DNA of 64,000 nucleotides from assembly GCF_003024195.1 (NCBI RefSeq), contig NZ_KZ679044.1, positions 316,537-380,536 on the forward strand. Reading direction: 5' to 3'. Below, piece by piece: positions 1 through 8,213 of this stretch. This stretch comes from Streptomyces dioscori (GTDB lineage Bacteria; Actinomycetota; Actinomycetes; Streptomycetales; Streptomycetaceae). The position numbers and the translations under genes were made by a program. The notes under the pieces are model-generated. The model was not told where the DNA came from. It saw only the letters and a program-made list of their open reading frames with translations, and made no database searches. How positions within the stretch are numbered: position 1 is the first letter of the stretch; each line of letters starts with the position of its first letter.

Positions 1-1
1 G

Positions 2-772
2 GCGGCGGCCGGGGTCGCGGCGGGCGTCGCCTTCGTGGCCGTGGAGAAGCGGCGGCCCGACCCGATGATGCCGCTCGACATCTTCGCGTCCCGCCAGTTC
101 ACCGCGGTCAACGTCGTCACCCTGTGCGTGTACGCGGCCTTCGGCGGGTTCTTCTTCCTCTCCGCGGTCCAGCTCCAGGTCGTGGCCGGCTACTCGGCCC
201 TCGGCGCCGGTACGGCGCTGCTGCCGACCACCGTCCTGATGCTGCTCCTTTCGGCCCGCTCGGGCGAGCTGGCCCAGCGCATCGGCCCGCGCATCCCGCT
301 CACCGTCGGCCCGCTGCTGTGCGCGACCGGCATGCTGCTGATGCTGAGAGTGGGCGAGGACGCCTCGTACGCGGCCGACGTGCTGCCCGCCGTCCTGGTG
401 CTCGGCACCGGCATGGTGACGCTGGTGGCGCCCCTCACCGCGACCGTGCTGGCCTCCGTCGACACCGGCCGGGCGGGGCTCGCCAGCGGCATCAACAACG
501 CGGCGGCCCGCGCCGCCGGTCTCGTCGCGGTGGCCGCGCTGCCGCTGCTGGCCGGGATGGGCGAGGAGGCGTACCGGTCGGCGGACGCCTTCGACGACGC
601 GTTCCGGCGGGCCATGCCGCTGTGCGCGGGCATCCTGGTGGTGGGCGCGGTGATCGCCTTCGCGACCGTGCGCAAGCCTCCGCCGGGCTGTCTGCGCCCG
701 GAGTGCCTCACGCACGGCAGCGTGACGGCTCCGCCGCTGGAGCCGAACCGGTCGCGGGGACGGCTGGAGTAG
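2..772 (+). CDS. MFS drug exporter, DHA2 (EmrB/QacA-like), C-terminal part
   Basis: The reading frame is open from the first bases of the window, so the gene starts upstream and only about 256 C-terminal residues are visible. At least five hydrophobic segments can be seen: around FTAVNVVTLCVYAAFGG, TALLPTTVLMLLL, TVGPLLCATGMLLML, a long VLPAVLVLGTGMVTLVAPL stretch and CAGILVVGAVIAFATV. They are separated by short charged loops such as RPDPMMPLDIF and AQRIGPRIP. The loop with PLDIF followed by a membrane segment, and the late GLASGINNAAARAAGL segment, are typical of the last helices of 14-helix proton-driven multidrug exporters. The substrate cannot be told from this half. A hairpin lies 30 bases after the stop. 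Confidence 0.85.
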   Translation, partial: AAAGVAAGVAFVAVEKRRPDPMMPLDIFASRQFTAVNVVTLCVYAAFGGFFFLSAVQLQVVAGYSALGAGTALLPTTVLMLLLSARSGELAQRIGPRIPLTVGPLLCATGMLLMLRVGEDASYAADVLPAVLVLGTGMVTLVAPLTATVLASVDTGRAGLASGINNAAARAAGLVAVAALPLLAGMGEEAYRSADAFDDAFRRAMPLCAGILVVGAVIAFATVRKPPPGCLRPECLTHGSVTAPPLEPNRSRGRLE

Positions 773-802
773 CCCGCGCGCCCTCTCTCCATCCCCGCAC
801 CG

Positions 803-834
803 GTCGACGGGTCGGATGACCGGCACCCGTCGAC
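803..834 (+). terminator. Hairpin after the MFS gene
   Basis: Arms GTCGACGGGT (803-812) and ACCCGTCGAC (825-834) are perfectly complementary around a 12-base loop. There is no T-run, which is usual for Streptomyces terminators. It starts 31 bases after the MFS stop codon. Confidence 0.5.
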
Positions 835-841
835 GAGACCA

Positions 842-967
842 GGGAGCGGGCCGTGCCGGTACGTCGAAAGTCCGCCGCGTAGGGCTCCCGCAAAAAAGCC
901 CGACCCTCCAACTGAGAGCCGTATGCACGGGGGCGGCGGACTCGACGTACCGGCACGGCCCGCTCCC
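842..967. repeat. Long inverted repeat, about 33-bp arms
   Basis: The left arm begins GGGAGCGGGCCGTGCCGG at 842 and runs to 866. The right arm (943-967) is its exact reverse complement over 25 bases. Inside it, GTCCGCCG (870-877) pairs with CGGCGGAC (934-941). The 56-base centre contains a smaller GGGCT/AGCCC hairpin around an A-run. The element fills most of the gap between the MFS gene and the DUF3151 gene. It could be a strong terminator, a structured RNA or the remnant of a small mobile element; no coding sequence is apparent in it. Confidence 0.7.
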
Positions 968-1126
968 ACCCCGACGCACCCGTGGTCCATCCCTGGCCCA
1001 TCCCCAGCCCGTCCCGGGCTCACCCCCGGGCCCGGCGGACCCGAGTGCCTGCTCGTGCACGTTTTCGGTCGGGGCAGCTCCACCCGGGGACCCCGCGGCG
1101 GTCGCGGATAGCGCAAACTGGAACCC

Positions 1127-1540
1127 ATGGCCATTCACGAGAACCTCCTCGGGGGACCGCCCCCGACCCACCTGCCCGACGACCCGGAGCCGCGCGAGCT
1201 CCTCGCGAACGGCACGGCGCCCGCCGACGTCGCCGCGAAGTACCCGACCTCCTCGCTCGCCTGGGCGCAGCTGGCCGACGAGGCGTTCGAGCGCGGCAGC
1301 GTCGTCGAGTCGTACGCGTACGCCCGTACCGGCTACCACCGCGGCCTCGACTCCCTGCGCCGCGGCGGCTGGAAGGGCCACGGCCCGGTGCCGTGGGAGC
1401 ACGAGCCGAACCGCGGCTTCCTGCGCGCCCTGCACGGTCTCGCCCGCGCCGCCCAGGCGATCGGCGAGCAGGCGGAGTACGAGCGCTGCGCGCAGTTCCT
1501 GAAGGACTCCTCCCCGGCGGCGGCCCAGACCCTGGGCTAG
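1127..1540 (+). CDS. DUF3151 family protein
   Basis: A 137-residue soluble protein beginning MAIHENLLGG. The sequence (PPPTHLPDDPEP, then ADVAAKYPTSSLAWAQLAD, SYAYARTGYHRGLDSLRRGGWKG, VPWEHEPNRGFLRALHGLAR) matches my memory of the actinobacterial DUF3151 family over its whole length. The helical middle resembles a tetratricopeptide-like repeat. The family has no assigned function. The ATG follows a 350-base gap holding the inverted repeat at 842-967. A terminator hairpin follows, so the gene is probably transcribed alone. Confidence 0.85.
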   Translation: MAIHENLLGGPPPTHLPDDPEPRELLANGTAPADVAAKYPTSSLAWAQLADEAFERGSVVESYAYARTGYHRGLDSLRRGGWKGHGPVPWEHEPNRGFLRALHGLARAAQAIGEQAEYERCAQFLKDSSPAAAQTLG

Positions 1541-1571
1541 CCCCGAGCCCGTCGAGGGCCGCGTACGTGCG

Positions 1572-1598
1572 GGTCCGCCTGGTGTGACCAGGCGGACC
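1572..1598 (+). terminator. Hairpin terminator after DUF3151 gene
   Basis: A perfect stem GGTCCGCCTGGT / ACCAGGCGGACC with a GTG loop, followed by TTGCGGTTT. It lies 31 bases after the DUF3151 stop and upstream of the dioxygenase gene. Confidence 0.75.
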
Positions 1599-1705
1599 TT
1601 GCGGTTTCGGGGCACGATTGTGGAGGATGCCGGTTGGGGACCGGGGCCCCCGTGTCGGAATTCGGCAGGGGCGGACCGCTACCCGGAGTACAGCAGGAGA
1701 CAGCG

Positions 1706-2563
1706 ATGTCCCAACAGGCTCAGCACGGCGAGGCCCACGCAGTGGCTTCGGAGCCCGAGACCCCGCATCTCGACTTCCGGGGGACGACCCCCTACGAGGA
1801 CTACGTACAGGCGGACGTCCTCACCCACCTCCAGCACACCCTCTCCGACGACCCCGGAGAGATGGTCTTCCTGGTGACGACCCAGGTCATGGAGCTGTGG
1901 TTCACCGTCATCGTGCACGAGTGGGAGACCGCGGCGAAGGCGCTGCGCGAGGACCGCGTGCCCGTCGCGGTGGCCGCCCTGAAGCGTTCGGTACGGGAGC
2001 TGGAGGCGCTGAACGCCTCCTGGAAGCCGCTCGGCCAGCTCACCCCGGCCCAGTTCAACTCGTACCGCAGCGCCCTCGGTGAGGGTTCCGGATTCCAGTC
2101 GGCGATGTACCGGCGGATGGAGTTCCTGCTCGGCGACAAGTCCGCGTCCATGCTCGTCCCCCACCGGGGCGCGCCCCGCGTGCACGCCGAGCTGGAGAAG
2201 GCCCTGCACGAGCCGAGCCTGTACGACGAGGTGCTGCGGCTCCTCGCACGGCGCGGCCACGCGATACCGGCCTCGGTCGTCCAGCGGGACGTCTCCGTCC
2301 GCTACGAGCCCTCGCCCGAGGTCGAGGCCGTGTGGACCGACCTCTACGCGGGCGACGAGAGTTCCGAACTCGCCCGGCTCGGCGAGGCGTTGACCGATGT
2401 CGCCGAACTGGTCTGGCGCTGGCGCAACGACCATCTGGTCGCCACCCGCCGCGCGATGGGCTCCAAGACGGGCACCGGCGGCTCGGCGGGCGTGGCCTGG
2501 CTGGAGAAGCGGGCCCGCAAGAACGTGTTCCCCGAGCTGTGGACGGCACGGTCGCATGTCTGA
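1706..2563 (+). CDS. kynA: Tryptophan 2,3-dioxygenase
   Basis: A haem enzyme that opens the indole ring of L-tryptophan to N-formylkynurenine, the first step of the kynurenine pathway. At 285 residues the length is normal for bacterial TDO. Family signatures are clear: TPYEDYVQADVLTHLQHTLS near the N-terminus, EMVFLVTTQVMELWF, the GEGSGFQS loop, and the haem-ligand region WRNDHLVATRRAMGSKTGTGG followed by GVAWLEKRA. The ATG at 1706 is preferred over an upstream in-frame start because GGAGA lies just before it and residues before it do not look like the family. Its stop overlaps the kynureninase start by 8 bases, so the two are translationally coupled. Confidence 0.95.
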   Translation: MSQQAQHGEAHAVASEPETPHLDFRGTTPYEDYVQADVLTHLQHTLSDDPGEMVFLVTTQVMELWFTVIVHEWETAAKALREDRVPVAVAALKRSVRELEALNASWKPLGQLTPAQFNSYRSALGEGSGFQSAMYRRMEFLLGDKSASMLVPHRGAPRVHAELEKALHEPSLYDEVLRLLARRGHAIPASVVQRDVSVRYEPSPEVEAVWTDLYAGDESSELARLGEALTDVAELVWRWRNDHLVATRRAMGSKTGTGGSAGVAWLEKRARKNVFPELWTARSHV

Positions 2564-3797
2564 GCCGTATGCGGACTTCGGGGCCACGTCGCTCGCCGGC
2601 AGGGCTGCCGCGCTGGACGCCGCCGACGAACTGGGCAAGGTGCGCGCGCAGTTCGTCCTGGACGACACGGTGTACCTGGACGGCAACTCGCTCGGCGCGC
2701 TGCCGCGCTCGGTGCCCGGCCGGGTCGAGGACGTCGTGCGCAGACAGTGGGGCTCGCTGCGCATCCGGTCCTGGGACGAGAGCGGCTGGTGGACCGCGCC
2801 CGAGCGGATCGGTGACCGGATCGCTCCGCTGGTGGGCGCCGCGCCGGGCCAGATCGTCGTGGGCGACTCGACGAGCGTGAACGTGTTCAAGGCGGTCGTG
2901 GGCGCGGTGCGCCTGGCCGGCGGGGGCGAGGACGGGGACGGTGGTTCCCCCGGCGGGACCCGGGACGAGATTCTCGTCGACGCGACCACGTTCCCCACGG
3001 ACGGGTACATCGCCGCGTCGGCCGCGCGGCTCACGGGGTGCACGCTGCGGCCGGTCGCGCCCGACGAGGTGCCGGACGCGCTGAGCGGACGTACGGCCGC
3101 GGTGCTCCTGAACCACGTCGACTACCGCACGGGGCGTCTGCACGACCTGCCGGCGCTGACGGCCGCGATCCGTGCGGCGGGTGCCGTCTCGGTCTGGGAC
3201 CTCTGCCACAGCGCGGGCGCGCTGCCGGTCGGTCTGGACGAACACGGGGTGGACCTGGCGGTCGGCTGCACGTACAAGTACCTGAACGGTGGGCCGGGTT
3301 CGCCCGCGTACCTCTATGTCCGGCGGGACCACCAGGCGCGCTTCGACTCCCCGCTGCCGGGGTGGAACTCGCACGCCGACCCGTTCGGCATGACGCCCGA
3401 CCACGTTCCGGCCCCCGGCGCCCTGCGTGGGCGGGTCGGGACCCCGGACATCCTCTCCATGCTCGCCCTGGAGGCGGCGCTGGAGGTCTGGGACGACGTC
3501 TCGATCGAGGCGGTCCGGGCCAAGTCCCTCGCCCTGACGGACTTCTTCCTGGAGTGCGTGGCGGCGTACGTGCCCGGGGGTGCGGTGGAGTCGGTGACTC
3601 CGGCCGGGCATGGGGAACGGGGGAGTCAGGTCGCGTTGCGGTGTGCCGACGCGGGCGGGGTGATGCGGCGGCTGATCGAGCGGGGGGTGATCGGCGACTT
3701 CCGGGAGCCGGACATCCTGCGGTTCGGGTTCACGCCGCTGTATGTGGGGTTCGGGGACGTGGAGAGGGCGGCGGGGGTGCTGGGCGGGCTGTTCTGA
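2556..3797 (+). CDS. kynU: Kynureninase
   Basis: A PLP-dependent hydrolase converting kynurenine to anthranilate and alanine. It has 413 residues, the usual length. The N-terminus contains VYLDGNSLGALP, the family hallmark. The middle has SVWDLCHSAGALPVGLDEHG, and the PLP lysine is K241 in the motif CTYKYLNGGPGSPAYLYV. The C-terminal HSQVALRC-like and FTPLYVGFGDVERA elements are also present. The ATG lies 8 bases inside the end of kynA. Together with the hydrolase at 4969 this makes a complete tryptophan-to-anthranilate route. Anthranilate can feed secondary metabolism or return to tryptophan biosynthesis. The gene ends at a convergent junction filled by repeat element A. Confidence 0.95.
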   Translation: MSEPYADFGATSLAGRAAALDAADELGKVRAQFVLDDTVYLDGNSLGALPRSVPGRVEDVVRRQWGSLRIRSWDESGWWTAPERIGDRIAPLVGAAPGQIVVGDSTSVNVFKAVVGAVRLAGGGEDGDGGSPGGTRDEILVDATTFPTDGYIAASAARLTGCTLRPVAPDEVPDALSGRTAAVLLNHVDYRTGRLHDLPALTAAIRAAGAVSVWDLCHSAGALPVGLDEHGVDLAVGCTYKYLNGGPGSPAYLYVRRDHQARFDSPLPGWNSHADPFGMTPDHVPAPGALRGRVGTPDILSMLALEAALEVWDDVSIEAVRAKSLALTDFFLECVAAYVPGGAVESVTPAGHGERGSQVALRCADAGGVMRRLIERGVIGDFREPDILRFGFTPLYVGFGDVERAAGVLGGLF

Positions 3798-3809
3798 CGT
3801 CGGCAGGGT

Positions 3810-3980
3810 TCCTCGCCCCCGCCGCCCCTACCCTTCCCGTCACTGCATGGAGCTGCGCCCCTCGCCCCCCTATCGCGCTGCGCGCTCGTCCTCAAACGCC
3901 GGACGGGCTGAAAACGTTTCAGCCCGTCCGGCGTTTGAGGACACAGTGACGGGAACGGGTAGGGGCGGCGGGGGCGAGGA
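3810..3980. repeat. Nested inverted repeat, family 1 copy A
   Basis: The core stem at 3888-3942 pairs GTCCTCAAACGCC-GGACGGGCTG with its reverse complement around AAAACGTTT. The outer arms are 3810-3845 (CGCCCCCGCCGCCCCTACCC, then TTCCCGTCACTG) and 3944-3980 (CAGTGACGGGAACGGG, then TAGGGGCGGCGGGGGCGA). It fills the convergent gap between kynU and the tetR-like gene and can form the same hairpin on either strand, as a bidirectional terminator would. Related copies lie at 12894-13083 and 35510-35650. Confidence 0.85.
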
Positions 3981-3986
3981 ACCCCC

Positions 3987-4637
3987 CTACCCCACGAACA
4001 CCCCGCCCCGCGCAGCGGCAACCGCCGCCGCGGCCGCCCGCTCCCCGGCAGCCGCGTCCGGCGCCACCCCCGACGTCAGCAACGCGTAGTACAGCGGCGC
4101 CGAAACAGCCCGTACGACCTCCCCCGCATCGGTCCCCACCGGCAACTCCCCCCGCGCGACCCCCTGCTCGACACAAGGCGCCCACTCGGCGACCCGCACC
4201 TCGTAGAACCGTCGCAACGCCTCCGCCGTACGCGCGTCGCACGCCGCCGCGGCGATCACCGCCCGGAACAGCGCCCCCTGCCGGGGATCGGCGAGCGTAC
4301 GGCAGACCAGCGCGGCGTTGGCCCGCAGATCCCCGAGCACGGAACCCGTCTCGGTACGGGGGAGGGACTGCTCGGCCATGTCGCCGAGCAGGTCGGCGAC
4401 GAGCCCGGTGACCGAGCCCCAGCGCCGGTACACGGTCGTCTTGCCGACCCCCGCGCGCCGGGCCACGTCCGCCAGGTCGAGCTGCGCGAACCCCTGCTCG
4501 GCCAGTACGTCCCCGGCGACGCGCAACACGGCCGTACGGACCCGAGCGGTACGCCCACCGGGACGGACGGTCCCGGGCTCCGGATCGGGTTCCGGTTCGG
4601 GTTCGGCAGTGGTCCCTGGTTCGGGCTCGGCGATCAT
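3987..4637 (-). CDS. TetR family transcriptional regulator
   Basis: A 216-residue one-component repressor type. The N-terminal helix-turn-helix is clear: RTAVLRVAGDVLAEQGFAQL then DLADVARRAGVGKTTVYRRW, residues about 25-70. The helical ligand-binding domain contains CRTLADPRQGALFRAVIAAA and APLYYALLTSG. The ATG at 4637 is chosen because AAGGAG stands 8 bases before it. Upstream in-frame starts would add a low-complexity Ala-Ser repeat encoded by a microsatellite (4651-4770) and have no ribosome-binding site. The leader before the TetR fold is rich in Pro-Glu (EPEPEPDPEPG). The gene sits between kynU and the likely formamidase, facing away from the latter, so control of the hydrolase or kyn genes is plausible but inferred. 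Confidence 0.88.
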   Translation of the reverse strand: MIAEPEPGTTAEPEPEPDPEPGTVRPGGRTARVRTAVLRVAGDVLAEQGFAQLDLADVARRAGVGKTTVYRRWGSVTGLVADLLGDMAEQSLPRTETGSVLGDLRANAALVCRTLADPRQGALFRAVIAAAACDARTAEALRRFYEVRVAEWAPCVEQGVARGELPVGTDAGEVVRAVSAPLYYALLTSGVAPDAAAGERAAAAAVAAARGGVFVG

Positions 4638-4650
4638 GGTGGGCTCCTTG

Positions 4651-4770
<120 letters not shown>

Positions 4771-4968
4771 GGCGCGCGGTGCGCTGCGTCCAGCGTAACG
4801 AAACAGCAGCACCGTTTACCCCTCACCGAGCGTCACGGCGGTGTGTAGACGCACGTCACCGGCCTGATACCGTCCCGCCAACGACCCGCGCCCCGGCGCA
4901 CGTTGACCGCAGGCTCCGAGAGCTCGCGGGCCGGGGGACGCACACCGCACCGCTGAGAGGCTTGGAGC

Positions 4969-5835
4969 ATGCCGGACGACGCCCGCGACGCCGCGGAGGA
5001 GGAGTCGGCCTTCTCCCATCCGCCCGTCGACCCCGACGCCACCGCCGCGTACGGCGACCACCCCGACCAGGTCGTCGACTTCTACGCACCGCGCGGCGGT
5101 GAGGAGTCGGCCCCGCTCGTCGTCGTCCTGCACGGCGGCGCCTGGCGGGCCCCGTACGACCGGCGGCACATCACCCCGTTCGCGGACTTCCTGGCCCGGC
5201 GGGGCTTCGCCGTGGCCAACGTCGAGTACCGGCGCGGCGGCACGATCCCGGCGCAGGGCGGTACGGGACCGGTGGCGGGGCGCTGGCCGGACACCTTCGA
5301 CGACGTGGCGGCGGCGCTGGACGCGATGCCGGCCCTCGTACGGCAGGCCCTGCCGGGAGCCGATGCGCGCCGCACGGTGGTCACCGGCCACTCGGCCGGC
5401 GGTCAGCTGGCGCTCTGGGCGGCAGCCCGCCATTTGTTGCCGGCCGACGCGCCCTGGTACCTGGAGCGGCCGGCCCCGCTGCGCGGTGTCGTCGCCCTGG
5501 CCCCGATCGCCGACTTCACCGTCGCGGAGAAGCTGGACGTCTGCTCCGGAGCCGCACTTCAACTCCTCGGCGGCACGGCCACGTTCGAGGAACGGCAGCC
5601 GTACGCCGACCCGGCCCTGCTCCTCCCGACGGGAATCGCCACGACGCTGGTCCAGGGCCGGACGGACACCGTCGTGCCACAGGCGGTCGCCGAGGCGTAC
5701 GCGGAGGCCGCGGCGAAGGCCGGCGAGGTGGTGGGCCTGACGCTGCTGGAGGACGTCGGCCACTTCCCCCTGATCGACCCGGCGGCGGACGCGTGCGCGG
5801 TGGTGGCGGAGGAGATCGCCCAACTGGCCTGGTAG
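4969..5835 (+). CDS. kynB: Alpha/beta hydrolase, probable kynurenine formamidase
   Basis: A 288-residue alpha/beta hydrolase. The oxyanion motif HGGAW is at residues 55-59, and the nucleophile elbow GHSAGG places serine at S142. A late Asp (QGRTDTVVP) and His (DVGHFPLI) complete the triad. HGGxW with GxSxGG is the pattern of the BD-FAE/arylformamidase group, which hydrolyses N-formylkynurenine to kynurenine. Its position next to TDO and kynureninase fits the missing step. I recall the same three enzymes next to each other in Streptomyces coelicolor. The function is inferred from motif and context; another small-ester hydrolase is possible. It is divergent from the TetR gene. Confidence 0.72.
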   Translation: MPDDARDAAEEESAFSHPPVDPDATAAYGDHPDQVVDFYAPRGGEESAPLVVVLHGGAWRAPYDRRHITPFADFLARRGFAVANVEYRRGGTIPAQGGTGPVAGRWPDTFDDVAAALDAMPALVRQALPGADARRTVVTGHSAGGQLALWAAARHLLPADAPWYLERPAPLRGVVALAPIADFTVAEKLDVCSGAALQLLGGTATFEERQPYADPALLLPTGIATTLVQGRTDTVVPQAVAEAYAEAAAKAGEVVGLTLLEDVGHFPLIDPAADACAVVAEEIAQLAW

Positions 5836-5948
5836 GGGCGGGGGCCCGTACAGGACTCTCGCGGGACACCCGTAGTACCTGAGAGGGAGGCCGCAGAACC
5901 CATCTCACTGGTGACGACCGCCGCCCCGCCTCGGCCTACGTTTCGTAC

Positions 5949-7328
5949 ATGACCGAGACGACCCAGACGCAGATGACACAGACGCAGATGACACAGCCAG
6001 GCGGCGGACGGCCGCGCAGTCCCGAGTTCCAGCTCGCGATCAACGTGTCCCGGGGGCTGTGGCAGGACCTGTTCCATGACGCCTTCGCCCTCCGCCCGCT
6101 TCCGGGGATGCGGGTGGACGGCCCCGTCACCCGGAATCTGCCGCCGGCGCTGAGAGAGCGGGTCACCCTGCTCCCGCACGCCCTGGTGGTGCTGGCCGGT
6201 CTGCTCACGTTTCTCATCTCCCTCGCGGCCAACGGCGGCGGTGACACGGCGCAGTTCCTGACCGGCCTCATGGGGATGGGCGCCGTTCTGCTGACGCTGC
6301 TCAGGCCGGTCGTCGCCTTCTGGTCCTCCCTGGCGGTGGCACTGGTCACGGCCCAGTTCGGGAACTGGTGGGACAGCGACTGGCCCTGGGCACCCGGCGC
6401 CTTCGCGACCCAGCTGGTCGTCCTCACGGTCGTCGCGATGCGGACCAGGCCCCGTACGGCGGCCTGGATGTGGACGCTGACCGCGGCCTACGGCCTCGTC
6501 TCGGAGGGCTTCTTCCCGGACGGCCACTACAGCACGAACACGATGCCCTTCCTGTTCGTGAGCGCGCTGGCCCTGCTGGTCGTCACGGTGTGGCACGTGC
6601 GCCGCGAGGCCGCGCAGAAGGTGACCGACCAGCAGACGGTGACCGCGCACGAGCGTTCCAAGCGCACCCTTCTCGAAGAGCGCACGACGATCGCCCGCGA
6701 GCTGCACGACGTCGTCGCCCACCACATGTCGGTGGTCGCCATCCAGGCGGAGGCCGCGCCCTACCGCGTGGAGAACCCCCCGCCGGAGCTGGAGTACGCC
6801 TTCAAGGTGATCAGGGAGAACGCGGTCATCGCGCTCTCCGAGCTGCGCCGGGTCCTGGGTGTCGTACGGGCCGAGGACTACGAGGCCCCGGACGCCCCGC
6901 AGCCCAGGCTCGCGGACCTGAACCGCCTCCTGGAGAACGTGCGCGACGCCGGCCTGCGCGTGGACAGTACGGTCACCGGAGCGGTGCGGGAGCTTCCGCA
7001 GGGCGTCGAGCTGTCCGCCTACCGGATCGTCCAGGAGGCGCTGAGCAACAGCCTGCGGCACGCGCCGGGAGCGTCGGCCAAGGTGGAGGTCAGTTACGTG
7101 CTCGGCGGGCTCGGGCTGCGCGTGGTGAACGGTCCGGCGACCGGGCTGGTCAAGCCGTCACCGGGCGCCGGGCACGGCGTCACGGGCATGCGGGAGAGGG
7201 TGTCGATGCTGGACGGCGAGATGACGGCGGAGGCGACGGACGACGGGGGCTACGAGGTCGCGGTCTTCCTGCCGGTCCCGTCGTCCGCGTCCGCGTCCGC
7301 GTCTGCGGCGGCGGAGGACACGGCATGA
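5949..7328 (+). CDS. Two-component sensor histidine kinase (HisKA_3 type)
   Basis: 459 residues. The N-terminal half has four or five membrane segments (for example ALVVLAGLLTFLISLAA, FLFVSALALLVVTVWHV) with no large outside domain, like the DesK/LiaS group. The dimerisation box TTIARELHDVVAHHMSVVAI holds the phospho-acceptor H253. The ATPase domain follows, with the N-box YRIVQEALSNSLRHAPG and the G-box GAGHGVTGMRERV. The N-terminus carries a duplicated QMTQTQMTQ stretch and the C-terminus an Ser-Ala repeat. The stop overlaps the response regulator start (ATGA). The signal is unknown; direct sensing in or at the membrane is likely for this architecture. Confidence 0.93.
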   Translation: MTETTQTQMTQTQMTQPGGGRPRSPEFQLAINVSRGLWQDLFHDAFALRPLPGMRVDGPVTRNLPPALRERVTLLPHALVVLAGLLTFLISLAANGGGDTAQFLTGLMGMGAVLLTLLRPVVAFWSSLAVALVTAQFGNWWDSDWPWAPGAFATQLVVLTVVAMRTRPRTAAWMWTLTAAYGLVSEGFFPDGHYSTNTMPFLFVSALALLVVTVWHVRREAAQKVTDQQTVTAHERSKRTLLEERTTIARELHDVVAHHMSVVAIQAEAAPYRVENPPPELEYAFKVIRENAVIALSELRRVLGVVRAEDYEAPDAPQPRLADLNRLLENVRDAGLRVDSTVTGAVRELPQGVELSAYRIVQEALSNSLRHAPGASAKVEVSYVLGGLGLRVVNGPATGLVKPSPGAGHGVTGMRERVSMLDGEMTAEATDDGGYEVAVFLPVPSSASASASAAAEDTA

Positions 7329-8002
7329 CCAGCGGCATGACCATTCGGGTACTGATCGCCGACGACCAGATGATGGTCCGCGAAGGGTTCTCGGTACTGC
7401 TCGGAGCGATGCCGGACATCGAGGTCGTGGGCGAGGCCGTCAACGGCCGGGAGGCGGTCGACCGGGTCAGGGAACTCGCGCCGGACGTCGTCCTGATGGA
7501 CATCCGGATGCCCGAGATGAACGGCATCGAGGCGACACGCGAGATCGTGGCGGCGGACGGCGCGGCGAAGGTGCTCGTGCTGACGACGTTCGACCTCGAC
7601 GAGTACGTGTACCAGGCGCTGCGCGCCGGGGCGTCGGGCTTCCTCCTGAAGGACGCCTCGGCCCGGCAGCTCGCGGACGGGGTAAGGGTGGTGGCGGCGG
7701 GCGAGGCACTGCTGGCGCCCTCGGTGACGAAGCGGCTGATCACGGAGTTCTCGAAGCTGTCCGAGGAGCCCCGCTACTCGGCCGGCGCGCACGCGGCGTA
7801 CGGCGACCTGACCGACCGCGAGACCGAGGTGCTGGTCCTCATCGCCCAGGGCCTGTCCAACGCGGAGATCGCCGCCCGCCTGGTCGTGGCCGAGTCCACC
7901 ATCAAGACCCACGTGAGCCGCATCCTGGTGAAACTGGGCCTGAGAGACCGCACCCAGGCAGCGGTCTTCGCATACGAGGCCCGCCTGGTGACCCCGGGCT
8001 GA
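7325..8002 (+). CDS. NarL/LuxR-family response regulator
   Basis: 225 residues, cognate partner of the kinase before it (4-base overlap). The receiver domain begins IRVLIADDQMMVREGF. The phospho-acceptor is D59 in VVLMDIRMPEMNG, with the conserved Thr in VLVLTTFDLDEYV and Lys in FLLKDAS. The C-terminal LuxR helix-turn-helix is LTDRETEVLVLIAQGLSNAE then IAARLVVAESTIKTHVSRIL. A second ATG 12 bases later is also possible. Targets are unknown; the P450 gene 210 bases downstream and the pair itself are candidates. Confidence 0.94.
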   Translation: MTSGMTIRVLIADDQMMVREGFSVLLGAMPDIEVVGEAVNGREAVDRVRELAPDVVLMDIRMPEMNGIEATREIVAADGAAKVLVLTTFDLDEYVYQALRAGASGFLLKDASARQLADGVRVVAAGEALLAPSVTKRLITEFSKLSEEPRYSAGAHAAYGDLTDRETEVLVLIAQGLSNAEIAARLVVAESTIKTHVSRILVKLGLRDRTQAAVFAYEARLVTPG

Positions 8003-8016
8003 CCGTCCCGCCTTCC

Positions 8017-8108
8017 AGGGGCGCGGGGAACGGCGCGATCAGTTGTCTTTCAGGGGCGCGGGGAACGGCGCAATCGGTTGCCTTTAGGGGCGCGGGGAAC
8101 TGCGCGAC
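8017..8108. repeat. Family 2 GC-rich repeat cluster, 3 units
   Basis: Three units of AGGGGCGCGGGGAACGGCGC or the ..AACTGCGC variant start at 8017, 8052 and 8086, spaced 34-35 bases apart. The linkers differ slightly (ATCAGTTGTCTTTC, AATCGGTTGCCTTT). They lie between the response regulator and the P450 gene. The same unit occurs at 9486-9656, 23725-23828 and 46806-46834. Confidence 0.85.
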
Positions 8109-8213
8109 AAGCCCCCACCGGCCCGCAGCCGAAACCGACGCCAGGGGAGCGAACCCCCAGCTCAAGAGGGCAGACCCTGTCCAGACAGGGCCACCACCCG
8201 CTAGCGTCCGGAC

